Below the pieces are notes generated by a model. The model was given only the letters and a program-made list of their open reading frames with translations. It was not told the DNA's origin and did no database searches. A DNA stretch of 64,000 nt from Malurus cyaneus samueli (taxonomy: Eukaryota > Chordata > Aves > Passeriformes > Maluridae), in NCBI GenBank assembly GCA_009741485.1, contig CM019215.1, forward strand, positions 82,227,575-82,291,574, given 5' to 3'. How positions within the stretch are numbered: position 1 is the first letter of the stretch; each line of letters begins with the position of its first letter. The position numbers were made by a program, and so were the translations under genes. This document shows positions 40,421 through 52,064 of this stretch, in pieces.

Positions 40421-43127
40421 GCCCTGTAAAGAGGACAAAGCTGATCTATAACTCTGGTAATATGATTTTTATTTCTGATGAGGAGAAAAGGTTTGAGTTC
40501 TGACCACATGCTTGGTGCTACAGACCACTTTTATATAAACCAGTTCTACAGAATTTAAAAATAAATTCCTGACCTCGACTGCAATTCTGCAAATATATTT
40601 CCAAAACAGGAGACCAAGATGATTAGCCTTTGGATGTGTTTTACAGGAATGGTGCTGAGGAAATGCAGTGAACAACAATTGAGCATTACTGCTAAAGCTG
40701 TACCCTCTTTTCAGCTGTGCTTCATCCACCTTTGACATGGGGAAAGATAATCAACCGTGGGGCTGTTTTTTCCTTCAGCACATAAGATTCTGCTCATTAA
40801 TTAAAGTGATGGGTAATAAGGCATATCCACTTGTGCATATATCTTCATCTTTATTTCACATACTGTCAGATGTTAACGTTCGGTGTTCTCTCAGCCATGG
40901 TCAATCAGGAAAAGTTTGAGAAACTTCTGCACCAGCTTCATTGTTGAACACAGACTTTGCAGAGCTTTTTAATACAAAATACGGCCTCCAGTCTGTAAAG
41001 ATAGCTCGAAGCCACTAGTGTCATGGTTAAAATAGCTCTACATTGTATTTGCCTTGGCTTGCCCTCTGGGTGATTGACCTATTTCATATGTATTTCTGGA
41101 TACTATGATGAGCTTTGCAGAGTTCATCATTGAAGTAATTTTTGTTACCAAGGCTCAGTTATTTCTTGAGGCATTAAGGACAGGCTTTTCTAATGCTTAC
41201 TGATCAAAACAGACTCAGAATACCTTTTTCCACAGCTTTGATCACAGAGCAGCACCCATGCTGAGTGTAGGGAGAAATTGTGTGGAAGGATAAAGTAGTT
41301 TAAGTTATTTGGGATGTTACTTATTACAGTGCTGCCAGTTCATACTTATATGTCACTGGATGCAGTGTCTCCTCTTTGTGCCTGTTTAGCCCCCTAAGCA
41401 ATGACTAACCCTCTTCTGGAGGAATAGTGTGGAGAGCTTTACTTACCATGCAGTTTATTTCTAGATTAGTATTTTTGCTTTTACCTTTGGCAGCTGGTTA
41501 TCACTTGTGTTCATTCTATAGGGAATGGTTGTGTGCAACAAACAGAATACTTGTGTTGCATTTAGGAGTTTCTGACATTTTCTTTGAGCTTTATGGTTTT
41601 AGCTCATGTGTTTGAATATAGCATTGTGATTCTGGGCTACCTGTTTTTGTGTGTGTTGGGGACAGCTTGGAGGTCAGGAATATGCCGGTCACTGAGAAGG
41701 GGACCATGAAGTAGTTGGTTTGTTCCTTATGCCAGTTGTCCTTGGAAGCTGGAAAAGGAGTCTTTATTCTAATATGACCTAACAATGAGTTGAGTGTACT
41801 GCCAACATTAGTGGGCACCTTTTGACAATAGCCTTTAGCCAATGCTTGCTTTCTTTGGGAATGACTATTTGGGTTTCTTCAGACTTCTGAGACAAATCAG
41901 CACTATTAGCCTATTGGAAAAGTTGATTCAACATCTAGTGAAGAAAAGAGAACCCAGAAAGGTTTTCTCATTTTTCAGTGGGTCTTTTTTCCTTACTTAA
42001 AGGAAACATGATGACTCTAAGTTTAGTACAAGGAAACGATTTTTTCACCTAATACCATAAAATTACAATATTGAGATAATGCTTTCTCTAAAAATAGATC
42101 CCTAAAAATAAACCCACAGCTTCCTTTTGGTGGTGATTACAAGTATTCAAACATAAACAAACCTCTGGTTTCCATGCGGAACTTGACTTCCTTTTCTCTG
42201 TATGCACAAAATCTTCAGTATTTGGGGCCTTTGCTCTGAAGTCATATCTGGTCATTCTTGCTGTTGGTGGTTCCTTATCTCAAGTGTGAACGCAGATTAG
42301 GCAAAGCAAACTTGAAGCCAGTTTTGTGTCTCTTTTGATGATAATACTTGAAAGCGTTCCTCTTCTTTCCCTGCTAAGCCTATTCTTTTGTGCTTTTTGT
42401 TATTAGAGGTTAGTTGACATTTTGGAAGTGAACTTCTTGGTATGTTTCATGTAGACTTTCTTAATGATTCAGGAGGGAAGCTTGGTCTTTTGTCTCAGAT
42501 GATTAATTTTGCATATCAAAATAGTTGAGCTGATTTTGAAGTGTAATGGAAGTGTAATTGAACTTCAAGCTCTTAATTTCTGTTTTTGAGAAATTTTGGC
42601 TTCACTGTTTGTGGTTTAATTTTTTTTTTTTTCTGGAATTTAGAGTCCATGGTTCTTGTTTTGGTCCTGCTGCCTTCAGTTAATAATAGTTATTGAAGTA
42701 TTGCAGCCAAAAGTGAGAACAGAAAACTAGGTATCGCCCACACATCTGGAATAGCATTCAAGTACTGTGTTTTGAAACCTCTAAATCAGGTTCTGGTATT
42801 AATGAAGCTGAATTTGTGCAGCTCTCACATACATACAGAAAAGCATCACCTAAAAGGTGAGTGAGGTGTTGTGTATGTTACATTTTAAGGTGTGTTCAAT
42901 CCAGAAGGATCCTGAAGTGTTTTCAGTAATCTCTGGGAGTGGAGGAGTCCAAGCCAGTGGGGAGATGAATGTGATGTTGCTCTTTATGAAGCTCAGGGGG
43001 ACCAATTGTCTGGAGTAAGCACATCCCATAAGATGGGAGGGGACTATAGGGGCTGAAATATTGTGCAGTCCTTTGGTATGTGTGAGGTGATAATGAAGTT
43101 GATCTTGAAACTGAATGGCTGTAACAC

Positions 43128-43151
43128 TGAAAGCCTTTTCAAAGGCTTTCA
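43128..43151. repeat. Short palindrome with 11-bp arms
   Basis: TGAAAGCCTTT and AAAGGCTTTCA are perfect inverted repeats separated by TC. No associated feature is visible. It could form a small hairpin in the nascent transcript. Confidence 0.8.
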
Positions 43152-43562
43152 ACTAGCAAAACCTAATTTTAGGGCTATTTGCTCCCCTTAGGCCTCTTCT
43201 GTAGTCAGTGGAGACGGATGAAAGTCTCCAAGGAGAAGAGGGGAATGAGTGCTTGAGACCAGTTTTAGGTCACAAGCCAGTAGAGCTATGTTCATGATTA
43301 TTTGCATTACAAGACACTTGAGACAGAAGGCTTTTCTGTGTTACAATGGAAAAATGGCATGTGAAGAGTTCATCTCATTGTAGAATTTATCTATATGATA
43401 CAGCTGTGTCAGGGAACTTTGATCCAAAACTGAGAACCTAGCATAATCTCTTATTTAACACAAACAAACCCCTGCCATCCTTTCCATGTGAGACTGGGGA
43501 GACTAGGACAAGTGGTCATCTAGTGGAAGTCTTACTGGCAAGAGTCTGAAATCTGTAGTAAA

Positions 43563-44520
43563 TCACAGAAGGGTTTGAGTTGGAAGAGACGTTAAAGATT
43601 ATCTAGTTCCAAAAATTCCACCATGGGTAGGGACACCTTGCAGTAGACAGGGCTGCTCAAAGTCCCATTCAACATTACTTTGAACACTGCCAGGGATGGG
43701 GCATCCACAGCTTCTCTGAGCAGCCTTGGACCCTTCTTTGGACATGCTCTAAAAAGTTCGTGTCTTTATTGTGTAAGAGGCCTTAGACCTGGGTGCAGAC
43801 TTCTGGGCAGGGTCTCACAAGGGCAGAGTAGAAGGGGGTAACCATCTCCCTTGCCCTCCTGGCCACATCTTTTTTCATGAAGTCCAGGCTCTAGTTGGCC
43901 TTTTTGACTGGGAGTGCACATTGCTGGCTCATCTCTGGCTTTTCATCCACCAGATCCCACAAGTCCCCCTTCCACAGGGCTGCTTTTAGCGATGACTTCT
44001 ACCAGTCTGCACTTAGGTCTGGGATTGTCCCCTGACCCAGGTGCAGCTCCTGGGACTTAAACTTCTTAAATTTCATGAGGCTGTTGCCACTTTTCAAGTT
44101 TGTCCAGGTCCCTCTGGATGGCATCTCTTCCTTCTGCTGTATCATCTGTAAGCTTGCTGAGGGTGTGCTTGACCTCGTTATGTCATTGATAAAGATATTA
44201 AAGAGTACCAGTACTACGATCCTGAGGGTCACTGCCCTCTACCAGTTTCCACCTGACAGAGCTGTTGGCCACAACTTTGGCTGCATCCATCTGGCTAATT
44301 CCTTATCCACTGAATAGTCTACCCTTCAAGTCCATGTCTTTACAGTTTGGGGATAAGGATGTTGTGTGGGATTGTGTTGAAGGCCTTGGAGAAGTCCATG
44401 TAGATGACATTGGTTGGTCTTCCCTTGCTGACTGCTGCAGTCACTGTCATAAAAAGGCCTGATTGGCCAGGCATGATTTGCATTTGGTGTCTTGTATGTA
44501 CCTTAGTTTTGGTTCCACGA
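43563..44520 (-). mobile_element. CR1 LINE, ORF2 and 3'-end remnant with internal deletion, minus strand
   Basis: Read on the minus strand, conceptual translation gives broken pieces of CR1 reverse transcriptase in order. [18 protein letters not shown] lies near 44410-44355, [10 protein letters not shown] near 44210-44180, and an [17 protein letters not shown] segment near 44090-44035. QQCALPVKKAN and the FYSALVRP block follow, near 43900-43810. A short HVQRRV-like block then comes near 43745. After that the element passes quickly to the CR1 3' tail, ending near 43563 (complement of ATCACAGAAGGGTTTGAG). Several stops and frame changes make it inactive. The distance from the last RT blocks to the tail is shorter than in a complete CR1, so an internal deletion is likely. 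The 5' limit near 44520 is approximate. Confidence 0.92.
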
Positions 44521-47500
44521 GGATGACTTTCCCATGAAGAAAAGAAAAAACGCTAAAGAAGGTCCTTGCTGGAGTGCTTCTCATTCAAAGTGTGCTTTCT
44601 TGGCAGTACAGCAGCTTGTCTTTGTGAAAATATAAATCTTAACAGGAATAGTAAGAAAAAGAAAAAGGGGTATTTCTTAATTTTTATGAGACTGTCACCT
44701 CTTTGGCAGTATTTACAAATGAATTATTTTCAGTCAGGCTCTTTTAAGGATTGTTACTATTCCTTGCTACACCAAATGGAGATTTACATGTCTGAATTAT
44801 AAGTAGCTTAATGCTGCAGTTAATTACTGTCATGTAACTCCAAGTTGCGTCTTAAGCCTTGTCCTTGCAGAGATCTTAGTGTGAGCATCCCAGTGTGACT
44901 ACCACCAAGGTACAGTGTTGATGTCACTCCCTGGGTAATATCGATACCAGTACATGATCTCCGAAAGAAGAGTGCTTTTCCTCCAGGGTAAATAAAAATA
45001 CTCATATTCTGGTAATGACTGCAGATACTACCCCATTTCCAAGTGGCAGATGATGGCTATCACCTTTTTTGTCAAATTCTTGCTGTCAAGATCTTTGTGT
45101 TAAACTTGTGACACTGGCTTCCACATCTAAGAAATTTTTTCTGGTCTCCTATCGCAAAAGGTAAAGGAGCCCAATTTCTGATTAATCCACTCTACATTTC
45201 CCCTTCCACACACGCGTTTGCTAATGCTGTTTTCAACTGTTAGAGGTTTGCACGAGGGCCAAAAGTAGAAGTGAGCTGTTTGTTTATAAAACTTTGTTCA
45301 GAGGTAGACACAACAGAGAAGGAACAAGTTTAAATAATTTTTGTGCACCTGAGTCTTGCTGGAATGAGGTGTTTCTACCAGAGGCTTTTGGCTGCATCAC
45401 CTGCAGAGGAGAGATGGGGCAAGAGTGCCCTGTGAGTGCTACCACACTGGTGTGTACTTCTGTCCTTCATCTTAAGTAGGGAATTACTGCTCTGACCTGT
45501 GGCATTGCCTGTTGGGTTTGTGGATCAGAGTGACATGCTTTCAAGCCTTTGCTGGTTTTTATATTTTCTGTGCAAGGCCCTTAGCTTGAGTTTGCATGTG
45601 TCTAATTTAGCATTTGAAAGCAAACAAAAAGGAAAGGCCAGAAAAGCAGGTACTTCTTTACCCTTGGGCTGCACCTGTTTTAATAGTTGTCATTTAAAAA
45701 TAAAAATATATGGCTTTAAAGAAAAAGCGAATGTTTTATTTCCCCCTCCCCTTCATTACGTTTTTTGGCATTAGATTGTTAAGAGGCTAAACAGTTCCTC
45801 AGTTCTTGGCTGTGGCTGAGAGCACCAGTGTGCTTCCTGGCTGTGGAATTCAGCTCAGTGGAGGGAGGCCTCTCTGCTGAGCAGGGCTTTGATGTTCAAA
45901 TAGAAAGGAGGATTAGGATTTGAAGCGAGGTTAGTTCTGAGTTGAGGAGAAGCTGTTTGCTCTAAGTTACTTTAGGTATTTCAAGACAAGGTATCACTGT
46001 TTAGTTAAGGCTTATGCAGGCATTGGTGGGATGTGATAATTATCAAGCTGTTTAAAAACAAATCCTAAAGGAGAAAAATTATACTGCCTTTGCATTGCAT
46101 GTCTACAGCAGGTATAATTTAACATTGTCAGCTCAGTTCAAACAGATTGGGAATTTGGCTGCCTGTACAGTGTGGGCTGTTTAGCTATTTTGTCATCTGT
46201 TGAAGTCCTAAGCAGTAATTTCTTATCTGAATAGAGCTATAGGGAATGGGATGAGGGTAAACAGGAAAAAGACATAATGACATTGGTTTTAATTCACACC
46301 ACAGGTCACACCGAAAGATGTCCTTGTGTAAACAAGACTTGTGTTTGTCCATACAGCTGTGTTCAGCTGTGCCCGTTGCTGACATCCATTGTCAGCAACA
46401 GGTCATTTTTGTAATACAGCCAAGGATTTAAAACAAAGACGATAATCAGTCTTGTTGCATAGCTTGGTGACAGAGGTGTCATTATACTGATGGACAAAGC
46501 AAAGTGGTTTTTCAGCCCTGTGTAGCAAGAAACAACCAGAATATGGGTTGATGCAAGTATTTTTCTGTATTTTTGGTGCCAGCTGCTGAAGATTTACAGT
46601 GAATCCATACTGTACTTTCACAAGTCTTGAAATACTGCTTCCTTTTTAAAAATAATAATTAAAGAAAAACTAAAATCAAAACACTTTAACAAACCGTTTT
46701 TCATTTGAGGTACTGCTGGCTTTTTAAAAATTGTTTTTACTTGTAGGTATATTGTGAGACAACACATGTATAAAAGTGAGTTTTCATATTTCGGAGACTT
46801 CTGTTTCTTTGGCATGTGTGCAGCTCTCAGGTGGGGAGGAGCAGAAGGTTTATTGCCCAAGGGAGGCAGAGTGCTCTGCAGCAGCATTATTTGTGGTGGT
46901 ATTTGCAGAATAAATCTGCATTTGGTTGCCACTGTGGGAAAATTAAAAGCACGATGACAGGCTTTTGGTGTTTGCAGTGGGTAGACCCAGGGCTTTTTGT
47001 AGTACATGTGCTGCACTGAGTATCACTTTTTGAAAATTGCACTTTGCTATATTCACATGAAGACTGACAAAAACCCAACTTACACCAGTGTAGGCCCAAG
47101 ATACATAACTGAGGTTGCAACAGGACATGGGGCAAAATTACTCTTCCACTGGACTTTGTGGTTTGATGTGCAAGATTCAGTGTGGGCTTACCCCATTACT
47201 ATTCCTCTGGTACCGCAGTGGGGGACATTGCAACGCAATGATGGATTATAAAGTGTTTAAAAATCATCCCCAGGGAATGGAGAAAGCAACATATTTTGTA
47301 TTGTTTATTTATATTTTTTGATGGTTAAATACCCTGAAAAATGGACTTCGGAAAGTATGAGATCTTGTTTTGTGCTTGAGCTTCACGGCAGTCAAATATT
47401 GTATGTCTTGCAAAGACAGGCATTAACTGTACAGCTCCTGCTGTAGCTCCTGTCTGTGAGAGTTTGTGACCTACCATCTTCCAAGAAAATAATTGCCCCA

Positions 47501-50500
47501 GCCATTTCCTCAGTGTTACTGGTGCTGGAAATGCAGCAGTGGTTTCATGTGATACAAGTGTGAGGCTTGTGCAGTTTGGGATATGATGAGAAGACATTCG
47601 AGAAGGGTTGGTCTGAGCAATGGCAGGCTCTGCCTGTGGAGTTGTCTATTGTGCTGCTTGTGGGTTTATTTTTATAGATGTACATATAGCGTATCTAACA
47701 GCTATACTTAAGAACTTTTTACAAGTGAACACCAAACAAATCATAACAAGCAGGCTAACAATGCAGGTTCCCTATGTATCTATAAAGCCTTTCCCTGTAG
47801 CAGTGCTACCACACCAACTCCCTTCACTGCTTTTGTTGGAGCATGGATCTGTTGAATGCAGCCCAGATAAGTTGTGAGGTATTTATTTACAGCAGAATGT
47901 CTTGTTTTTGTTTTCTTCCAGTAGAAACATGACTTTCTGCAGATAATGTCTTTTTCTCCAGATGCTTTTTATTCTTTGAGAGTGAAGGGTATTCTACTCA
48001 GCATTTTCCTACCCTTTTATCAGCTTATCTCTTCAGTGGTTCTCCACAGTGAGTTAGGGAAACCCAGTGCTTTGTTAAAGAACTGTATCATCTTTTAGAA
48101 AAAAAGTATTTGCTTTTAATAAGCAATAGCAAACATAAGCATGCACAGTCTTACTGTATTTAAGTCAGTTGAAGACAACTACAAGATTGAAATATTCCTT
48201 AATATTTTGATTTCAGAACTCTGTAATCAGAATTCCAGTATTCAACTTGAAAGCAACTGGTGAAAGTTTCTGGTGAATGAAAGAAAGTATCGTTAAGATA
48301 AGATGATGTTCTCCTTTGTTACTCTTTTTTGTTTTTCATCTTGTTGCTCTATTCTGTAGAAATTTATTATAGCGCAGTATTGAGCAATGAAAAGAGAAAA
48401 CTCTTTATCACTGTCTGTGAGAATAGCTATGCATATTTATGTGAGCCTTCCTTGTAACAATTCAAGAGTTAATTCTTAGAGTATTGTTTGGTAACAAAAA
48501 GACTGATAAAATTACACTTGATTCCCGAGCTAACACCTTCTAAAATGTGGGTTTAATTTTTAGTTATTTCTCTGGTAGAAGCATCATTCAATATTTGTCA
48601 ATTTCATGAAAATACTAATTAAATGCTTTGCATAATAAAGTATTTATTTTTTTAAAAAAGGAAAAAAACCAGTGCATACAACTTGTAAAAACAAGATTAC
48701 TTTTAACTAGATTTATTTTTCAGGTTTGACAGTTTTAAGAAATGATTTGCACTCTTTTTGTAGGCAGCAGTAGGATTTGTATATTTGATTTTGTTCAGCT
48801 GCATTATCTTGATTCCCACTCACAGTTACCATTTCTGGTACTTGAGATATTTTTAGAGTAACGTGCCTTGCTAAGCAGTGATGGGTTGCTTATTGCTGTT
48901 CATATCACATTCCAAACAAGTAGTTGGAGCAACAGTATATACAAGAATTACACCTGAAATGAAACATTTCTCTTTTTTAATTGAATGGGTGTCAGCAGTT
49001 TTTCATCTCTTGTGTTTGCAGTGTGATCAGAACAGTACAGTACCAGGCATAAATAGATCGAATACCCAGCATTCAGAAATGACTGCTCAGTATAGCCTAT
49101 GAATAATTCTTGTCTCATACTACAAGGGGAAGAAAAATACTAGCTACAGTAACAAAAGGACTGAACTAATTGAGTAACAAAAATTCAAGCGTTTTAATGG
49201 ATGTAGGAGGACTGGATTATTAACGGCTGCATTGGAGAAAAACACTGCACTGTCTGTTCCCCTTGAAGCTTATGTCTCTGGCATTATAATAGCAACCACT
49301 TACCCCGAGGCCCATGCAGCTTGTGTTGGAGAGGAAAAGGAATTTCTGTGGCCTTTTTTTTTCAGTGGCAGGCTACTTCACTTACCTCCTCAAAACCTGA
49401 TGTCTCTAGTTTCAGAGTACTTTGTGGCAGGGACAGTGTCTCTGCCCAGAAGGTTGAGTGGTGTGTACTCCATCAGAGTCAAGAAGCTCTTATGTTGCTG
49501 GGCATTGCTTAGGAGTTGTTGGGTCTTTTCCTTTTTATCCTTCTTAGGTGTGGTGTTTGTGCCCTCAAAATCCCAGCATAAAAGGCCAGTGAAACAATAG
49601 CTTCTTTTGGTGTTAGCAGCTGGCAGAACATGTAACTGTTTGAGCACTGTTGATGAAGTCCCAGAAGTCTAAAATGGTGGTGAAGTTGTTTGTTCCTCCT
49701 GCTTTGGTTAAGCCATGCCTACTCAAAAAATGTGTCTCCTTCTTCTAGCATTTGACCCCTCTGCCTTGCCCACCATCCCCACTGCCAGGCACTACTGTGT
49801 GGTGGTGCTTTGCTGTGTAGCATGTCTGTGACTGCTTTATGAAAGTATATTTTTAATAATGTTGGATGGAAAATAGAAGCATTCTACATTGCAGTCTTGG
49901 GTTTGCTTTTGATTTTGCTGGTGATATATTCTAGTAAGTAAATAAAACAGCAGGATGTAGTTCACCAGGGTGTATCCTAGAGATTTGGAAAGGGACAGAG
50001 TTGCCATTACTGGAAGTATTTGCCTATAGGTCTCTGTGGAAGGATATTAGCTATATATATAGTGCTAGATGGTAGGATTTTTTTTTTTTTAATTTCTGTA
50101 GGCTGTGTTTGTTTTACCTTCCTATTTTGAGAAAACAGTGTTAAACAACCAAATCTAGGTTTTGTTTTTGCCATATTTTTTATCACTTTTGGACTGTCTT
50201 CCAATTCACTGAGAAGAGATGAGTGCTCAGTGCTTTGCTGCTGGGTTTTTTTTTCTCTTCAGTAAGATGTAGATGGGATAACTCTTCTTCTGTCATTTAA
50301 CACCCATCTTGGACATATGAAACCAAGACACAGTGATAACTGCTAACCCCTTGCCTCTGCTCACTTGGAGGAGGCAGTGCTACCCAAAAGACTAAACTAA
50401 AACTTATGTCAAATACCTTATTTTCTTTTCTGGTTGTAAATTATCACATGGCTTCATAAATGAAAATGGATGCATTTCACATATTAGTTTTGACAAACCT

Positions 50501-50728
50501 TTGCTCTTGTCTCCCTAGTAGCTGTCTGTGGACCTGGTTTAAGCCCTGAGGCCAAGAAAGAGATCATGGTATAGCTTGCAGCAATTATGTAAACTGTGTT
50601 AGATCAGCTATACATTGCAACACTGACTTCTGCTTTGCTTAAAAAACAATTTATCTTGTGCTGGTATGGGTGAAGTAAATTTTTTTTTATTAGAGTATTA
50701 ATATATTGGTATTGTACTTGATTTCCAG

Positions 50729-50895
50729 GTTGCATCACAACGCATAAGCTCAGTGGATCTTTCGTGCTGCAGCCTGGAGCACCTGCCTACCAACCTGTTT
50801 TATAGCCAAGACCTCACTCATCTCAACTTAAAGCAGAACTTCCTGAGGCTAAACCCCAGCCCATCCACAAGCAGAGCGCTTAGTGAATTGCAAAG
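50729..50895 (+). CDS. PHLPP1: PHLPP1 exon C: start of the leucine-rich repeats
   Basis: The exon is 167 nt: 55 codons plus two bases (AG) of an arginine codon completed in exon D. The acceptor is ATTTCCAG and the donor is AAG|GTAAAG. It encodes [20 protein letters not shown], the first LRR, then [18 protein letters not shown], the second. The second repeat has a long Ser/Pro-containing linker (NPSPSTS) before ALSELQR, so its spacing is about 31 residues rather than about 23. As I recall PHLPP1, this longer unit is a family trait and not an insertion specific to this species. In the family the LRRs form a scaffold for substrate and regulator binding beside the PP2C domain. Confidence 0.96.
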
Positions 50896-51970
50896 GTAAA
50901 GTGGTATGGTTCAACTAGTTTTCCTCTGTCCTTGGAGCCATGATCTGTAGGAATGCTCCCAAAAATGACTACCTCCTCTTGTGTAACATTGGCCTGACTG
51001 TAATGCTTCAGAAGTTGGTTAACTTTGTGTGTTAGAGACAGACCAGTTTTCATAAGAAACTTGATGTTTTTCTTGTAAATAGAAGGATATTTTCAACCCA
51101 AAATACAATTTTCATAAGGTATTTTTATCTGCTTACCGAGGCCAGACTGTAGTTCTTCAGTCTTTGACTAGTGTGAGTGAGTATGAATTGGCAAGCTGCC
51201 CATCAAAGGGAGCCTTTCTAGGTAGGAACAGTACTGCATGTGACCAAGTGAAGTTTTTTATCTCCCAAGCAAAGAAATCCCTGATTTCATAAATTCAGTT
51301 TGGTTCTTGTTCTCTTTCTACTCTGCTCAATCCTAATTCTTAATGGCTGTGACCTTCTAGTTCTTTACGCTGCAGCTCATCCAAGAATATAACAAATGGG
51401 TAGACAGCAGCATGATTGGTGCTCTGAATGATTTAATGTATGTGTTCTGTGGAATCAGCAGGCTTTCTTTATTCACAATGATGAATGTTCCCATACTGAA
51501 TATAAAGCTGTGATTTTAATTTCAGTGGTAACTGAATTGCAGAGTACCTCAGAATTATATTTGTGGATGGTACTGTTCAAACAAAATGTTCCAAACCACA
51601 TTTCTAAAACCCTTCCTCTTTGAAAAACAACCGAAAAACACAAGATGGATTATGCGGACTGTTGTATTTTTATATCATTCCAGTTCCATTTTGGAAAAAC
51701 AAAAAATTTGGCATAATGGAAGATGAATGAACCCAGCAAGTCTGCTTCACCAACAAAGCAGGCAGCAATTCCAAGACTTTAGGAACACAGTCTGGGAGAG
51801 GAATTCTGACTGGATTTGGTTTTCTGTGAATGTCAGTATAGGTCTCCAGATAGCAAGTGTAATTTTAGCATAAGCTAGTGATGAACATGGACTAAGAATC
51901 AATGTCTTTTATTTTAATGATTACTCATGATTTTTCCTTTTTAAATGTCAGAAAGCATAAAGGAGATACT

Positions 51971-52064
51971 TGATTTTGCTTTGTCCATGTGCCTACATCT
52001 AATTTCTGTTTGAATTAGATTTGGATTTGTCTATGTGCCTAGAGCTGATTCTATTTGGGATTAG
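51971..52064. repeat. Imperfect tandem duplication, about 48-bp unit
   Basis: Unit 1 (about 51971-52018) and unit 2 (about 52019-52064) share GATTT, TTTGTC, ATGTGCCTA and a closing ATTAGA in the same order, with small indels. It looks like an old local duplication that has diverged. Confidence 0.65.

Larger units (their letters stand above)
35365..50728 (+). other. Intron between exons B and C (15364 bp)
   Basis: A phase 0 GT-AG intron with donor GTGAGA and acceptor TTGATTTCCAG. Recognisable content is the ERV LTR-like relic at about 39932-40420, the CR1 element at 43563-44520 and a short palindrome at 43128-43151. The remaining stretches (35365-39931, 40421-43562, 44521-50728) are AT-rich with short homopolymers. 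Their open frames, the longest 132 codons on the minus strand at 46618-47016, resemble nothing I know and have no splice or start context. Confidence 0.8.

Noticed and set aside
40148..40451. Overlapping plus-strand frames beside the LTR relic, considered as an envelope C-terminal remnant
   Set aside because: The purine tract after them is suggestive, but the peptides show no family motif I can identify, and the LTR signals read on the other strand. Not called as coding.
43999..44232. 77-codon minus-strand frame considered as a gene
   Set aside because: It contains reverse-transcriptase blocks of CR1 ([16 protein letters not shown]), so it belongs to the broken LINE.
46618..47135. Several overlapping open frames on both strands near 46.6-47.2 kb
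   Set aside because: No frame shows a domain, codon bias or exon boundaries. Overlapping chance frames are common where stop codons happen to be sparse.
49232..49600. 122-codon plus-strand frame in the B-C intron
   Set aside because: The PHLPP1 frame joins exon B to exon C without it, and no known protein is resembled. A species-specific cassette exon cannot be fully excluded without transcripts.
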